This document shows positions 1-5,636 of a stretch of 5,636 bases of DNA, piece by piece. Within the stretch, counting starts at the first letter, position 1; each line of letters begins with the position of its first letter. The stretch comes from JBEVMS01 sp040508515 (GTDB lineage: Bacteria > Pseudomonadota > Gammaproteobacteria > Xanthomonadales > Rhodanobacteraceae): contig JBEVMS010000274.1 in NCBI GenBank assembly GCA_040508515.1, forward strand, positions 1 to 5,636, read 5' to 3'. The translations under genes were made by a program, and so were the position numbers. The notes beneath the pieces were generated by a model. That model did no database searches and had not been told where the DNA came from. It was given only the letters and a program-made list of their open reading frames with translations.

Positions 1-872
1 GACAAGATGCGCGCGAACACCGATTCGGTGATCAGCGGCAGCGGCACGCCCAGGTCCAGCGCGCTCTGGCTGGTCCACTTGCCGGTGCCCTTCTGCGCCG
101 CGCGATCGAGCACCAGATCGACCAGATCCTGGCCGGTCTTGGCGTCCTTCTTGGCGAAGATCTTCGAGGTGATCTCGATCAGGTAGCTGTCCAGCTCGCC
201 TTCGTTCCACTCGGTGTAGACCTTGGCCAGCTCCTGGTTGGACAGGCCCAGCACGTTCTTGAGCACCGCGTAGCTTTCGGCGATCAGCTGCATGTCGCCG
301 TACTCGATGCCGTTGTGCACCATCTTGACGTAGTGGCCGGCGCCGTCGGGACCGATGTAGGTCACGCAGGGCTCGCCATCGGGCGCCTTGGCCGCGATCT
401 CGGTGAGGATCGGCGCGACCAGCTCGTAGGCACTCTTCTGGCCGCCGGGCATGATCGCCGGGCCCTTCAGCGCGCCTTCCTCACCGCCGGACACGCCGGT
501 GCCGATGAAATGGAAGCCGGCGTCGGCCAGTTCCTTGTTGCGGCGGATGGTGTCCATGAACAAGGTGTTGCCGCCGTCGATCAGGATGTCGCCCTTGTCC
601 AGCAGCGGCTTGAGTTCCTCGATCACCGCGTCGGTGCCGGCGCCGGCCTGCACCATCAGCAGGATGCGGCGGGGCTTTTCCAGCGAATCGACGAATGCTT
701 GCAAGGTGTAGCTGGGTACCAGTTTGGCCTTGGGATTCTCAGCGATCACCTCGTCGGTTTTCTCGCGGCTGCGGTTGTAGATCGATACCGCGTGGCCGCG
801 GCTTTCGATATTGAGGGCCAGATTGCGGCCCATGACCGCCATGCCGATCACGCCGATGGGTTGCTGACTCAC
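1..872 (-). CDS. gnd: 6-phosphogluconate dehydrogenase, decarboxylating (N-terminal 290 codons, cut by window edge)
   Basis: Cytosolic enzyme of the oxidative pentose phosphate pathway. It oxidises and decarboxylates 6-phosphogluconate to ribulose 5-phosphate and makes NADPH. The minus-strand translation begins MSQQPIGVIGMAVMGRNLAL and follows the E. coli Gnd type almost throughout. Visible elements: the Rossmann dinucleotide motif G10-x-A12-x-x-G15; N33-R34 at the site that reads the NADP 2'-phosphate; the substrate loop S128-G129-G130; the catalytic set K183, H186, N187 and E190; and the family signature D256-x-x-A-Q-K-G-T-G-x-W266. The start is GTG at 872-870. It is chosen because the family's conserved N-terminus begins there and AGGAGA lies 6 bases upstream; no nearer upstream ATG fits. 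The family is usually about 470 residues, so roughly 180 C-terminal residues lie beyond base 1. The gene follows the ABC operon on the same strand after a 97-base gap. The identification is essentially certain. Confidence 0.97.
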   Translation of the reverse strand, partial: MSQQPIGVIGMAVMGRNLALNIESRGHAVSIYNRSREKTDEVIAENPKAKLVPSYTLQAFVDSLEKPRRILLMVQAGAGTDAVIEELKPLLDKGDILIDGGNTLFMDTIRRNKELADAGFHFIGTGVSGGEEGALKGPAIMPGGQKSAYELVAPILTEIAAKAPDGEPCVTYIGPDGAGHYVKMVHNGIEYGDMQLIAESYAVLKNVLGLSNQELAKVYTEWNEGELDSYLIEITSKIFAKKDAKTGQDLVDLVLDRAAQKGTGKWTSQSALDLGVPLPLITESVFARIL

Positions 873-878
873 GATGAA

Positions 879-884
879 TCTCCT
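879..884 (-). promoter_or_regulatory. Ribosome binding site of gnd
   Basis: On the minus strand AGGAGA lies 6 bases before the GTG at 872-870. It is the strongest Shine-Dalgarno match in the window and decides in favour of the GTG start for gnd. Confidence 0.85.
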
Positions 885-949
885 GATACCAGAGGGAAGG
901 CTGCAGTTGGGATTGATGGATATGGGGGACGGCGCGCACGCCTACAAGG

Positions 950-967
950 TGGCGCGACACCGCGCCA
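950..967 (-). terminator. GC-rich hairpin after the ABC operon (possible weak terminator or 3'-end stabiliser)
   Basis: The minus strand reads TGGCGCG-GTGT-CGCGCCA, a perfect 7-bp stem with a 4-base loop. It starts 2 bases after the stop codon of the DUF4340-like gene. It is not followed by a T-run (the next bases are CCTTGTAGG), so it does not look like a full intrinsic terminator. It may protect the mRNA 3' end or attenuate read-through into gnd. The pairing is seen directly; the role is inferred. Confidence 0.45.
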
Positions 968-969
968 GC

Positions 970-1449
970 TCAGCGCGCCGGCCGCGCGGGGCGCGGCATG
1001 TAGCGCAGCGGAATCAACGCGATGCGCGCGCCCACGCGCACGTAACGCAGCGGCGCGGTGGCGGCGACGTCGCCGAATTCGATCTGCTGGCCGTCCAGGT
1101 TCAGTGTCACGGCGGGTGGTTGCAGGCCGATCGCGGTGGGCTGGAAATCGCTGACCGGGCGCCAGTAAATCACCGGCGCGGCGGCGATCTGGGCGATCTC
1201 ATCCAGGCGACCGTCGTCGTCGCGGGTGCTGGTGCCGTCGACGCGCCACCAGTGGCCGTCGCGCCGCTGATAATGCTCGGCGTCGGCACCCTGGCGACGT
1301 ACGCTGATCTGCGCGATCGCCTGCGGCTGCAAGGTCAGCAGCGGCTGCGGTTGCTGCTTCGCCTCGTGACGCAGTTGCCCGATCACCAGCAACACCAGAG
1401 CCGCCACGCCGACGAATAAAAGCAGACGCCGGCGATGGGTGCGCTTCAT
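970..1449 (-). CDS. Short DUF4340-like membrane-anchored protein, last gene of the ABC operon
   Basis: 159 residues. A basic N-terminus (MKRTHRRR) precedes one hydrophobic segment at about residues 8-24. This indicates an inner-membrane anchor with the remainder in the periplasm, or an uncleaved signal. The soluble part has the pattern of DUF4340 proteins: a Pro/Gln-rich linker, 'IAQISVRRQG', then 'RRDGHWWRVDG', a helical stretch, 'IGLQPPAVTLNLDGQQIEFGD' split between strands, and 'LRYVRVG'. Proteins of this family usually follow GldG-like genes and are commonly two or more times longer, so this looks like a single-unit version. It ends in a Pro/Arg-rich tail (RPARPAR). The ATG directly abuts the TAG of the GldG-like gene with no bases between, so translation is probably coupled. 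The role in the complex is unknown. The family call rests on pattern and context. Confidence 0.75.
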   Translation of the reverse strand: MKRTHRRRLLLFVGVAALVLLVIGQLRHEAKQQPQPLLTLQPQAIAQISVRRQGADAEHYQRRDGHWWRVDGTSTRDDDGRLDEIAQIAAAPVIYWRPVSDFQPTAIGLQPPAVTLNLDGQQIEFGDVAATAPLRYVRVGARIALIPLRYMPRPARPAR

Positions 1450-2796
1450 CTAGCGCCGCCGCCGTTGCCAAGCCACGCCGCCGCCGATCAGCAGCAACAG
1501 CAGCGGCAGCATCGCGATGAAGCCGAGGCTGAGCGCATTCAAGGTGGTTTGCGAGAGCTGCATGATGCGATCCGGCGCGCCGCGCGGCGGCAACGCCACC
1601 AGCGCGTCGTCGCCCAGCAGCCAATCGAACACCCGCTCGCCCAGCGCGCGATTGCCGCCATTGCCCAGGAACGTATTGGAAAGAAAATCGCTATTGCCGA
1701 TCACCACCACGCGCTGCTGGTTCTTGTCCGGGCTGGGTGAGAGCCGGCTGAGAGCGAAGCCGAAGTCCAGCGGACCTTTCAGCTCGCCGGCCGCCGCGTC
1801 GTAGCGGATGCGGGAAACGTGGCTATCGTCGATCGGTTGCAGCTCGTTCCAGCTCTGCGGGCCCGATTGCAGCAGCGGCTCTACCGACCAGTCGCCGCGG
1901 CGCGTCTGCGCCAGCGCGGCGACCTGCGGAAACAGCGTTTGCAGCACGAAGCCACGGGTGATCGGATGGGCCGGATAGCTGCCCAGCGCGACCAAGCGTG
2001 GATCTTTCAGGCCCAGTGCCGCGCCTGCCCCATCCACCAGCACGCCCGGCAGCACGCGGATGCCCAGCGCGTCGGCCAGCGCGTCCAGGCTCTGGGACGG
2101 CGCGTTGGGATCGGTCAACCAGAGCAGGTTGCCGCCGCCGTCGAGGTAATCGGTCAGCGCCTTCACCGCGCCGGCCGGCAACGCCTGGCTGGGGCTGGCC
2201 AGCACCACCAGATCGGTATGCGCGGGCACCGCGCCGACCTGGCTGAAATTGAGCGGCAGCGCACGCATGCCGCGCGCTTCCAACTGCCCGATGAAGGTAC
2301 CCAGATCGGCGTTGGCCTTGCCGTCGGCGCGCCGCTCGCCGTCGCCGGTGACGAAGGCGACCAGCCGATCGCTGCCGCGCTGCAGGCGTTCCAGCGCGTT
2401 GCTCAGGGCGCGCTCGGATAGCTCGTCCAGGCGCTGCTGGTGGCCGCGGTAATGCAGGATCAAGCTGCCGTCGACGCTGATCCCCAGCGCGCGCATGGCT
2501 GCCGGATCGCGCTGCGGGTCGACGAAGCGCAGGGTCAGATCCGGCTTGACCTTCTGATAGCGCTCCAGAAACGCGGCGATGGTTTGGCGCAAGTCGCCCT
2601 GCGGATTGGCGTAGCTGACGATTTCCACCGGCCCGGGCAATGCCTGCAAGATCGCGCGGCTTTCTGGTGCCAGGCTGGCGCGGCCGCCGCTGGTCCAATC
2701 GGCGACGTAGCCGTAGCGGGTGGAAAGAAAACCCAGTGCGCCCGCGCCGACGATCAACAGTAGTGCGAACAGCCAGCCGTCCAGACGTCTAAACAT
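1450..2796 (-). CDS. GldG-like ABC transporter auxiliary protein (ABC_transp_aux / IFT52-like)
   Basis: 448 residues. An N-terminal membrane helix (about residues 8-26) is followed by a large extracytoplasmic region (about 30-415), a C-terminal membrane helix (about 419-440) and a basic end, WQRRRR. The large domain matches the GldG/COG3225 type: 'PVEIVSY' near 56-62, 'FVTGDGERR' at 148-156, 'DYLDGGGNLLWLTDP' at 216-230, and 'VVVIGNSDFLSN' followed by GNGGN at 363-382. These resemble the family's nucleotide-independent Rossmann-like domain and its conserved 'GDSDF' turn. In Bacteroidetes, GldG partners GldA and GldF; in proteobacteria the function is unsettled. The start at 2796 is chosen because a typical anchor follows it, CGGGAG lies 8 bases upstream, and it overlaps the permease stop by one base (TGATG). 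The same frame stays open to 3693, but that stretch is the permease gene read in another frame. Confidence 0.9.
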   Translation of the reverse strand: MFRRLDGWLFALLLIVGAGALGFLSTRYGYVADWTSGGRASLAPESRAILQALPGPVEIVSYANPQGDLRQTIAAFLERYQKVKPDLTLRFVDPQRDPAAMRALGISVDGSLILHYRGHQQRLDELSERALSNALERLQRGSDRLVAFVTGDGERRADGKANADLGTFIGQLEARGMRALPLNFSQVGAVPAHTDLVVLASPSQALPAGAVKALTDYLDGGGNLLWLTDPNAPSQSLDALADALGIRVLPGVLVDGAGAALGLKDPRLVALGSYPAHPITRGFVLQTLFPQVAALAQTRRGDWSVEPLLQSGPQSWNELQPIDDSHVSRIRYDAAAGELKGPLDFGFALSRLSPSPDKNQQRVVVIGNSDFLSNTFLGNGGNRALGERVFDWLLGDDALVALPPRGAPDRIMQLSQTTLNALSLGFIAMLPLLLLLIGGGVAWQRRRR

Positions 2797-3551
2797 CAGC
2801 CGCGCTCCCGCTCGGCGGCCAGTCGGCGGATCGCCAGCGCCAGCAGCAGAATGCTCAGCAGGACGAACCAAGCCAGATCGGTGCTGTCCACCAGGCCGCG
2901 CAGCAGCGGTTGCAGGTGTGTGCTCATCGCCAGGTAGTTGATCGCGCCGTCGTTGATCCCCGCCATCTGCGCGCCGAAGTTGATCCCCCACAGTGCCAGC
3001 GTCAGCACCAGCGCGGCCGCCGCGGCGATCGCCGGGTGCGAGGCGAGCGCCGAACAGGCGATGCCAAGCGCGGCCAGGGTGGCCAGCATCAAGGCGAGCC
3101 CTAAGCTGGCGGCGGCCAGCTTGCCCCAGTCCAGCGTGGCGAACGGGGCCAGGCACAGCAGCATGGCCAGGGTCAGTGCCAGCCATAGCCCGAGCCAGAC
3201 CAGCAGCGCCAGGTATTTGCCCAGCACGATCCGGCCGGCGCCCAGTCCGGTGGCGAATAGCAAGGGCAAGGTGTCGCCACGGCGCTCGCCGGCCAGCGTG
3301 CCCATGCTCAGCAGCGGCACTACCAAAAAGGCCAACTGGCCGAGCTGTCCCAACAAGGGCACCGCGACCAGGTCGGTAAAGCCGGGGCCATCGGGCAGGG
3401 CGGCCAGGCGGATCTGTCCGGCCAGGAAGCTGCCGAGCAGCAAGGTGAAGTTCCAGCCCAGCCAGGCCAGGGTCAGCGCGCCCAGCACCCAGCCCAGCGG
3501 GCGCACAAACAGCCGGCGCAATTCCAGCCCGGTCACTGCCGCCAGACTCAT
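2796..3551 (-). CDS. ABC-2 type transporter permease, GldF/NosY-like
   Basis: 251 residues with about six membrane helices, near residues 17-42, 66-86, 112-135, 145-168, 172-192 and 225-242. The cytoplasmic loop after helix 2 reads 'AGERRGDTLPLLFATG' and then 'GRIVLGKYLA'. This is the hallmark of GldF/NosY-type ABC-2 permeases: an E-R-R-x-x-T-L element expected to contact the ATPase, followed by the G-K-Y/F-L entry into helix 3. The ATG overlaps the stop of the ATPase gene by four bases (ATGA), and the TGA overlaps the next ATG by one base, so the three proteins are very likely made in step. It should form the membrane channel or scaffold, probably as a dimer, with the ATPase below and the GldG-like protein on the periplasmic face. 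The substrate cannot be told from sequence. The soluble segment at about 43-60 is short, as usual for the family. Confidence 0.9.
   Translation of the reverse strand: MSLAAVTGLELRRLFVRPLGWVLGALTLAWLGWNFTLLLGSFLAGQIRLAALPDGPGFTDLVAVPLLGQLGQLAFLVVPLLSMGTLAGERRGDTLPLLFATGLGAGRIVLGKYLALLVWLGLWLALTLAMLLCLAPFATLDWGKLAAASLGLALMLATLAALGIACSALASHPAIAAAAALVLTLALWGINFGAQMAGINDGAINYLAMSTHLQPLLRGLVDSTDLAWFVLLSILLLALAIRRLAAERERG
2805..2810 (-). promoter_or_regulatory. Ribosome binding site of the GldG-like gene
   Basis: On the minus strand CGGGAG lies 8 bases before the ATG at 2796-2794, inside the end of the permease gene. It supports this start over upstream in-frame codons, which would extend the protein back through the permease gene. 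Confidence 0.55.
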
Positions 3552-4288
3552 GCGGCCTGCGCCTGCGTGGCCAGAGCGATCGCAAAGAAGCGTTGCTGGA
3601 GTGCCGCTTCGTCCGCCGGATCGACCGGGCCGTCATGGCGCAAACGGCCATCGTGCAGGATCGCCACCCGATCGCAGACCGCGGTGACTTCATTCAGCAG
3701 ATGGGTGGACAGCAGTACCGCGGTGCCGGCGGCGGCCTCCTCCCGGATCACCCCGCGCAGCGCCTGCAACTGCAACGGGTCCAGCGCATTGGCCGGCTCG
3801 TCCAGAATCAGTAGCGGGGGGCGATGTAGCAAAGCGCAAGCCAGACCAAGGCGTTGCCGCTGACCTTGCGACAGCACGCCAGCCAGGCGGCGGCGCAGCG
3901 CGCCCAGCTCCAACCGCGCGATCACCGCCGCGCAGGCCTGACGCAAGGCGTCGCCGCGCAGTCCGCGCAGCCGGCCGTGGGCAACGAGGTGCTCGGCCAC
4001 ACTCAATTCGGGCCACAGCGGCGCGCGTTCAGGGAGCCAGCCCAATTGGCGCGCGGCAAGTTGCGGATGTTCCAGAAAATCCTCGCCGTTCAGATAAATG
4101 CGGCCCTGATCGGGCACCAACGCGCCGGCAGCCATCGCCAAGGTGGTCGACTTGCCGGCCCCGTTGATACCCAGCAAGCCCAGCACTTGGCCGCGTCGCA
4201 GGGTTAGTGACAGCTCCTGCACGGCGGCGCGGCCGGCACGGCGGCGGCTCAAATGATCCAGATGCAAGACGGCGGCGGCTTCACTCAT
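3548..4288 (-). CDS. ABC transporter ATP-binding protein, GldA/NosF-like
   Basis: 246 residues, a single complete nucleotide-binding domain. Walker A is G40-I-N-G-A-G-K46-S-T; the Q-loop region is 'GWLPE' at 83-87; the signature is LSQGQRQRLGLA at 139-150; Walker B is 'LLILDEP' at 159-165; the D-loop is A168-L-D170; and the H-loop is S194-T-H196. Glutamate in place of glutamine in the Q-loop (LPE) is common in GldA/CcmA-type ATPases, so it is not a defect. All catalytic elements are present and the protein should hydrolyse ATP to drive the permease encoded directly downstream (4-base overlap). I choose the ATG at 4288 because the domain begins there. The longer in-frame ATG at 4375 would add 29 residues that have no family counterpart and cross the likely promoter. 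No clear Shine-Dalgarno precedes 4288, so the start is slightly uncertain. Confidence 0.93.
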   Translation of the reverse strand: MSEAAAVLHLDHLSRRRAGRAAVQELSLTLRRGQVLGLLGINGAGKSTTLAMAAGALVPDQGRIYLNGEDFLEHPQLAARQLGWLPERAPLWPELSVAEHLVAHGRLRGLRGDALRQACAAVIARLELGALRRRLAGVLSQGQRQRLGLACALLHRPPLLILDEPANALDPLQLQALRGVIREEAAAGTAVLLSTHLLNEVTAVCDRVAILHDGRLRHDGPVDPADEAALQQRFFAIALATQAQAA

Positions 4289-4312
4289 TGCACGATTGTC
4301 ACGTTGCCCCCA

Positions 4313-4318
4313 TATATA
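4313..4318 (-). promoter_or_regulatory. Candidate -10 element for the ABC operon
   Basis: TATATA stands out in an otherwise GC-rich region. It lies 24 bases before the ATP-binding gene's ATG, so transcription would start around 4305-4307 and leave a leader of only about 17-19 bases. No convincing -35 is seen 16-18 bases upstream. The element reads the same on both strands, so it could also serve the plus strand, but the spacing to the desaturase start (about 115 bases) makes that less likely. Confidence 0.3.
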
Positions 4319-4388
4319 GGCAATGCTGCCGCGTAAGCGCGTGGCGAAAAAACGTGAACATGCGGGCATTCCCATGCTGGCGGGTATG

Positions 4389-4414
4389 GAAACCCTCGAT
4401 TAGACTGAGGTTTC
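4389..4414. promoter_or_regulatory. Inverted repeat over the likely desaturase promoter (candidate operator)
   Basis: GAAACC (4389-4394) and GGTTTC (4409-4414) are perfect reverse complements separated by 14 bases. Allowing one unpaired C extends the arms to GAAACC(C)TC and GAGGTTTC. The centre, at about 4401-4402, coincides with TAGACT (4401-4406), a 4-of-6 match to a -10 box, about 28 bases before the desaturase ATG. This is a typical placement for a repressor site. The repeat is seen directly; that it is an operator and that TAGACT is a -10 box are inferences. No strong -35 is present. Confidence 0.35.
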
Positions 4415-4433
4415 ACTCAACCTGGTATCGCTC

Positions 4434-5627
4434 ATGCTCGATGCAGTGCTGAACTTCCTGTCCCATGGCCTGACCGGCGCCGGCTGGGGTTCCATGCTGG
4501 TCTACCTGCTGGTAGTGACTCAGCTCACCATTTTCACGGTGACGCTGTTCTATCACCGCAGCCAAACCCATCGTGGCGTGGATTTCCACCCCGTGCTCAA
4601 CGGCTTCTTCCGTTTCTGGGGCTGGCTGACCACCGGCATGGTGGTGCGCGAGTGGGTAGCCATCCACCGCAAGCACCACGCCAAGGTTGAAACCGAGGAA
4701 GATCCGCACAGCCCGCAGATCTTCGGCATCAAGAAGGTGTTCTGGGATGGCGTCTCGCTCTATCGCGAGGCCAGCTATAACAAGAACGACATGGAAAAAT
4801 ACGGCCGCGGCACGCCTGACGACTGGATCGAGCGCAAGCTGTTCGGCGGTCACCCGTATTGGGGCCCGACCTTGATGGCGATCATCGACCTGTCATTGTT
4901 CGGCGTGGTCGGTCTGGCGATCTGGGCGGTCCAGATGATCTGGATCCCGTTCTGGGCCGCCGGCTTCGTCAATGGCATCGGCCATTACTGGGGCTACCGC
5001 AACTTCGAGAGCGCCGACACCGCGCGCAACATCTCGCCGTGGGGTTTCTGGATCGGTGGTGAAGAGCTGCACAACAATCACCATGCCTTCCCCAGCTCGG
5101 CCAAGTTCGCGCTGCGCAAGTGGGAGTTCGATATCGGCTGGTCGGTAATCTGCGCCCTGCGCGCGGTCGGCATGGCCAAGGTGCTGCGCCTGGCGCCGAC
5201 GCTGGACGTGCGTCCCAACGTGCACCTGCCCGATGCCGAGACGCTCAAGGCGGTGTTGACGCATCGTTTCCACGCGATGACCGACTACTACCGCAACGTG
5301 ATCGTGCCGACCCTGCGCGACGAGGCGCAACACGCTGGCGACAGCATCAAGTCAGTGCCGCGCCGTGTCCGCCTGGCGTTGGCCGACGGAGGACGCTGGC
5401 TGGACAGCGAAGGGCACGATCGCTTGCAGGCGGTCCTGGCCAAGCGCCCCACCTTGAGCACGGTCTGCGAGTTTCGTACCCGGTTGGCTGCCTTGATGGA
5501 GCAACGGGGTCCCGAGCAGGCTTTGAAGGGTCTGCAGCAGTGGATCGGCGAAGCCGAGCAGAGCGGCATCCGCTCGTTGCAGGAATTCGCCGCGCGGCTG
5601 AAGGGTTACACCGTCGCCTCGCATTGA
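4434..5627 (+). CDS. desA: Membrane fatty acid desaturase, DesA-like (phospholipid/acyl delta-9 type) with C-terminal helical extension
   Basis: 397 residues. This is an integral-membrane di-iron desaturase, which uses O2 and reducing power to place a double bond in saturated acyl chains. All three histidine boxes are intact: H41-RSQT-H46, H78-RK-HH82 and H213-NN-HH217. The family pieces 'FFRFWGWLTTGMVVREW', 'HYWGYRNFE' and 'GGEELHNNHH' are present. Hydrophobic segments lie near 20-40, 58-74, 146-165 and 167-186. The overall pattern, including the tail, is like Pseudomonas DesA, which acts on acyl groups of membrane phospholipids; the exact substrate here is inferred. Residues from about 265 to 393 form a soluble helical extension. 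Its end ('EFRTRLAALME', 'ALKGLQQWIGEAEQSGIRSL') resembles the C-terminal end of ISL3-family transposases. The ATG at 4434 aligns with the family's N-terminus, although no clear Shine-Dalgarno precedes it. The gene is divergent from the ABC operon and only 9 bases follow its stop in the window. Confidence 0.93.
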   Translation: MLDAVLNFLSHGLTGAGWGSMLVYLLVVTQLTIFTVTLFYHRSQTHRGVDFHPVLNGFFRFWGWLTTGMVVREWVAIHRKHHAKVETEEDPHSPQIFGIKKVFWDGVSLYREASYNKNDMEKYGRGTPDDWIERKLFGGHPYWGPTLMAIIDLSLFGVVGLAIWAVQMIWIPFWAAGFVNGIGHYWGYRNFESADTARNISPWGFWIGGEELHNNHHAFPSSAKFALRKWEFDIGWSVICALRAVGMAKVLRLAPTLDVRPNVHLPDAETLKAVLTHRFHAMTDYYRNVIVPTLRDEAQHAGDSIKSVPRRVRLALADGGRWLDSEGHDRLQAVLAKRPTLSTVCEFRTRLAALMEQRGPEQALKGLQQWIGEAEQSGIRSLQEFAARLKGYTVASH

Positions 5628-5636
5628 TCGGCGGCA

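Larger units (their letters stand above)
873..969 (-). other. Spacer between ABC operon and gnd
   Basis: The spacer is 97 bases long. It contains the 7-bp hairpin next to the operon's last stop codon and the gnd ribosome binding site. I see no convincing -35/-10 pair; CATATC at about 919-924 on the minus strand is the only A/T-rich patch. Whether gnd has its own promoter or is reached by read-through cannot be decided from sequence. Confidence 0.5.
4289..4433. other. Divergent intergenic region between ABC operon and desaturase
   Basis: These 145 bases hold the start regions of both transcription units. They are clearly richer in A/T than the flanking genes in two patches: CATATATAGG at 4311-4320 and GAAAAAACGTGAACA at 4346-4360. 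Apart from the candidate -10 elements and the inverted repeat listed separately, there is a weak imperfect hairpin around 4359-4376 (CAT..GGG facing CCCATG). No small gene or RNA motif is recognisable. Confidence 0.6.

Noticed and set aside
83..87. Glutamate instead of glutamine in the Q-loop of the ATP-binding protein (residues of the 3548-4288 gene)
   Set aside because: 'LPE' at this place is a usual variant in GldA/CcmA-type ATPases, and all other catalytic motifs are intact, so it is not a sign of inactivation. The coordinates given here are residue numbers within that protein.
315..1154. Plus-strand frame of 279 codons opposite gnd and the DUF4340-like gene
   Set aside because: It lies mostly antisense to the highly conserved gnd and has a His/Asp/Gly-rich composition with no domain; it is a shadow of the real gene.
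1435..1740. Glutamine-rich plus-strand frame (QQQQQRQ)
   Set aside because: The glutamine run is the complement of the Leu-rich C-terminal membrane helix codons of the GldG-like protein, not a real protein feature.
2938..3687. Long plus-strand frame opposite the permease and ATPase genes (249 codons)
   Set aside because: It is antisense to two well-supported genes. Its Ser/Pro/Ala/Arg-rich composition is typical of complementary frames in GC-rich DNA, and no domain is recognisable.
2797..3693. The GldG-like reading frame is open a further ~300 codons upstream, suggesting a 747-residue fusion protein
   Set aside because: This stretch is the permease and the end of the ATPase read in another frame. 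The permease frame has six clear helices and family motifs, while the extension is Arg/Ala/Gly-rich with no domain. The ATG at 2796 has a ribosome site and a normal anchor.
4311..4320. CATATATAGG as a CArG-like or special regulator site
   Set aside because: It is more simply read as an A/T-rich -10 patch in a GC-rich intergenic region; no bacterial regulator site of this form is supported.
4289..4375. N-terminal extension of the ATP-binding protein to an ATG at 4375
   Set aside because: The extra 29 residues have no counterpart in the family and would require transcription to begin beyond the candidate promoter at 4313-4318.
4413..4853. Minus-strand frame of 146 codons opposite the desaturase start
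   Set aside because: It is antisense to the histidine-box region of an intact desaturase. It also carries no family pattern.

Overview
The window is GC-rich and tightly packed with genes. It fits a gammaproteobacterial chromosome, possibly of the Xanthomonadales (Lysobacteraceae/Rhodanobacteraceae), but nothing in it proves the taxon. The clues are a Gnd that reads much like the E. coli enzyme, a phospholipid-type desaturase that reads like Pseudomonas DesA, and the GC-rich wobble bases. The lineage is an inference.

Layout. From 4288 down to 970 four genes lie head to tail on the minus strand with no intergenic space: an ABC ATPase (GldA/NosF type), a six-helix ABC-2 permease (GldF type), a large GldG-like protein anchored at both ends, and a short DUF4340-like membrane-anchored protein. 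The junctions are a 4-base overlap (ATGA), a 1-base overlap (TGATG) and a direct abutment (TAG then ATG). This is one operon encoding one membrane complex. After a 97-base gap containing a 7-bp hairpin, the same strand carries the first 290 codons of 6-phosphogluconate dehydrogenase (gnd), which starts with GTG and runs off the left edge.

To the right, a 145-base divergent intergenic region separates the ABC operon from a plus-strand membrane fatty acid desaturase (4434-5627). All three of its histidine boxes are intact. It also has a C-terminal helical extension of about 130 residues whose last part resembles the C-terminal end of ISL3-family transposases.

How the genes work together. The ABC operon forms an exporter-like or energy-transducing assembly of unknown substrate. 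Its relatives are known from Bacteroidetes gliding motility (GldA/GldF/GldG), but homologues are widespread in non-gliding proteobacteria with no settled role. The desaturase adjusts membrane fluidity by introducing double bonds into acyl chains. gnd is a housekeeping gene of the pentose phosphate pathway. Nothing in the sequence ties gnd functionally to the transporter. The desaturase and the ABC operon share only the divergent promoter region.

There is no RNA gene, insertion sequence, CRISPR array or recognisable mobile element in the window, and no gene-free stretch longer than 145 bases. The least understood part is the GldAFG/DUF4340 operon. The other points of interest are the transposase-like tail on the desaturase and an inverted repeat over its likely promoter.
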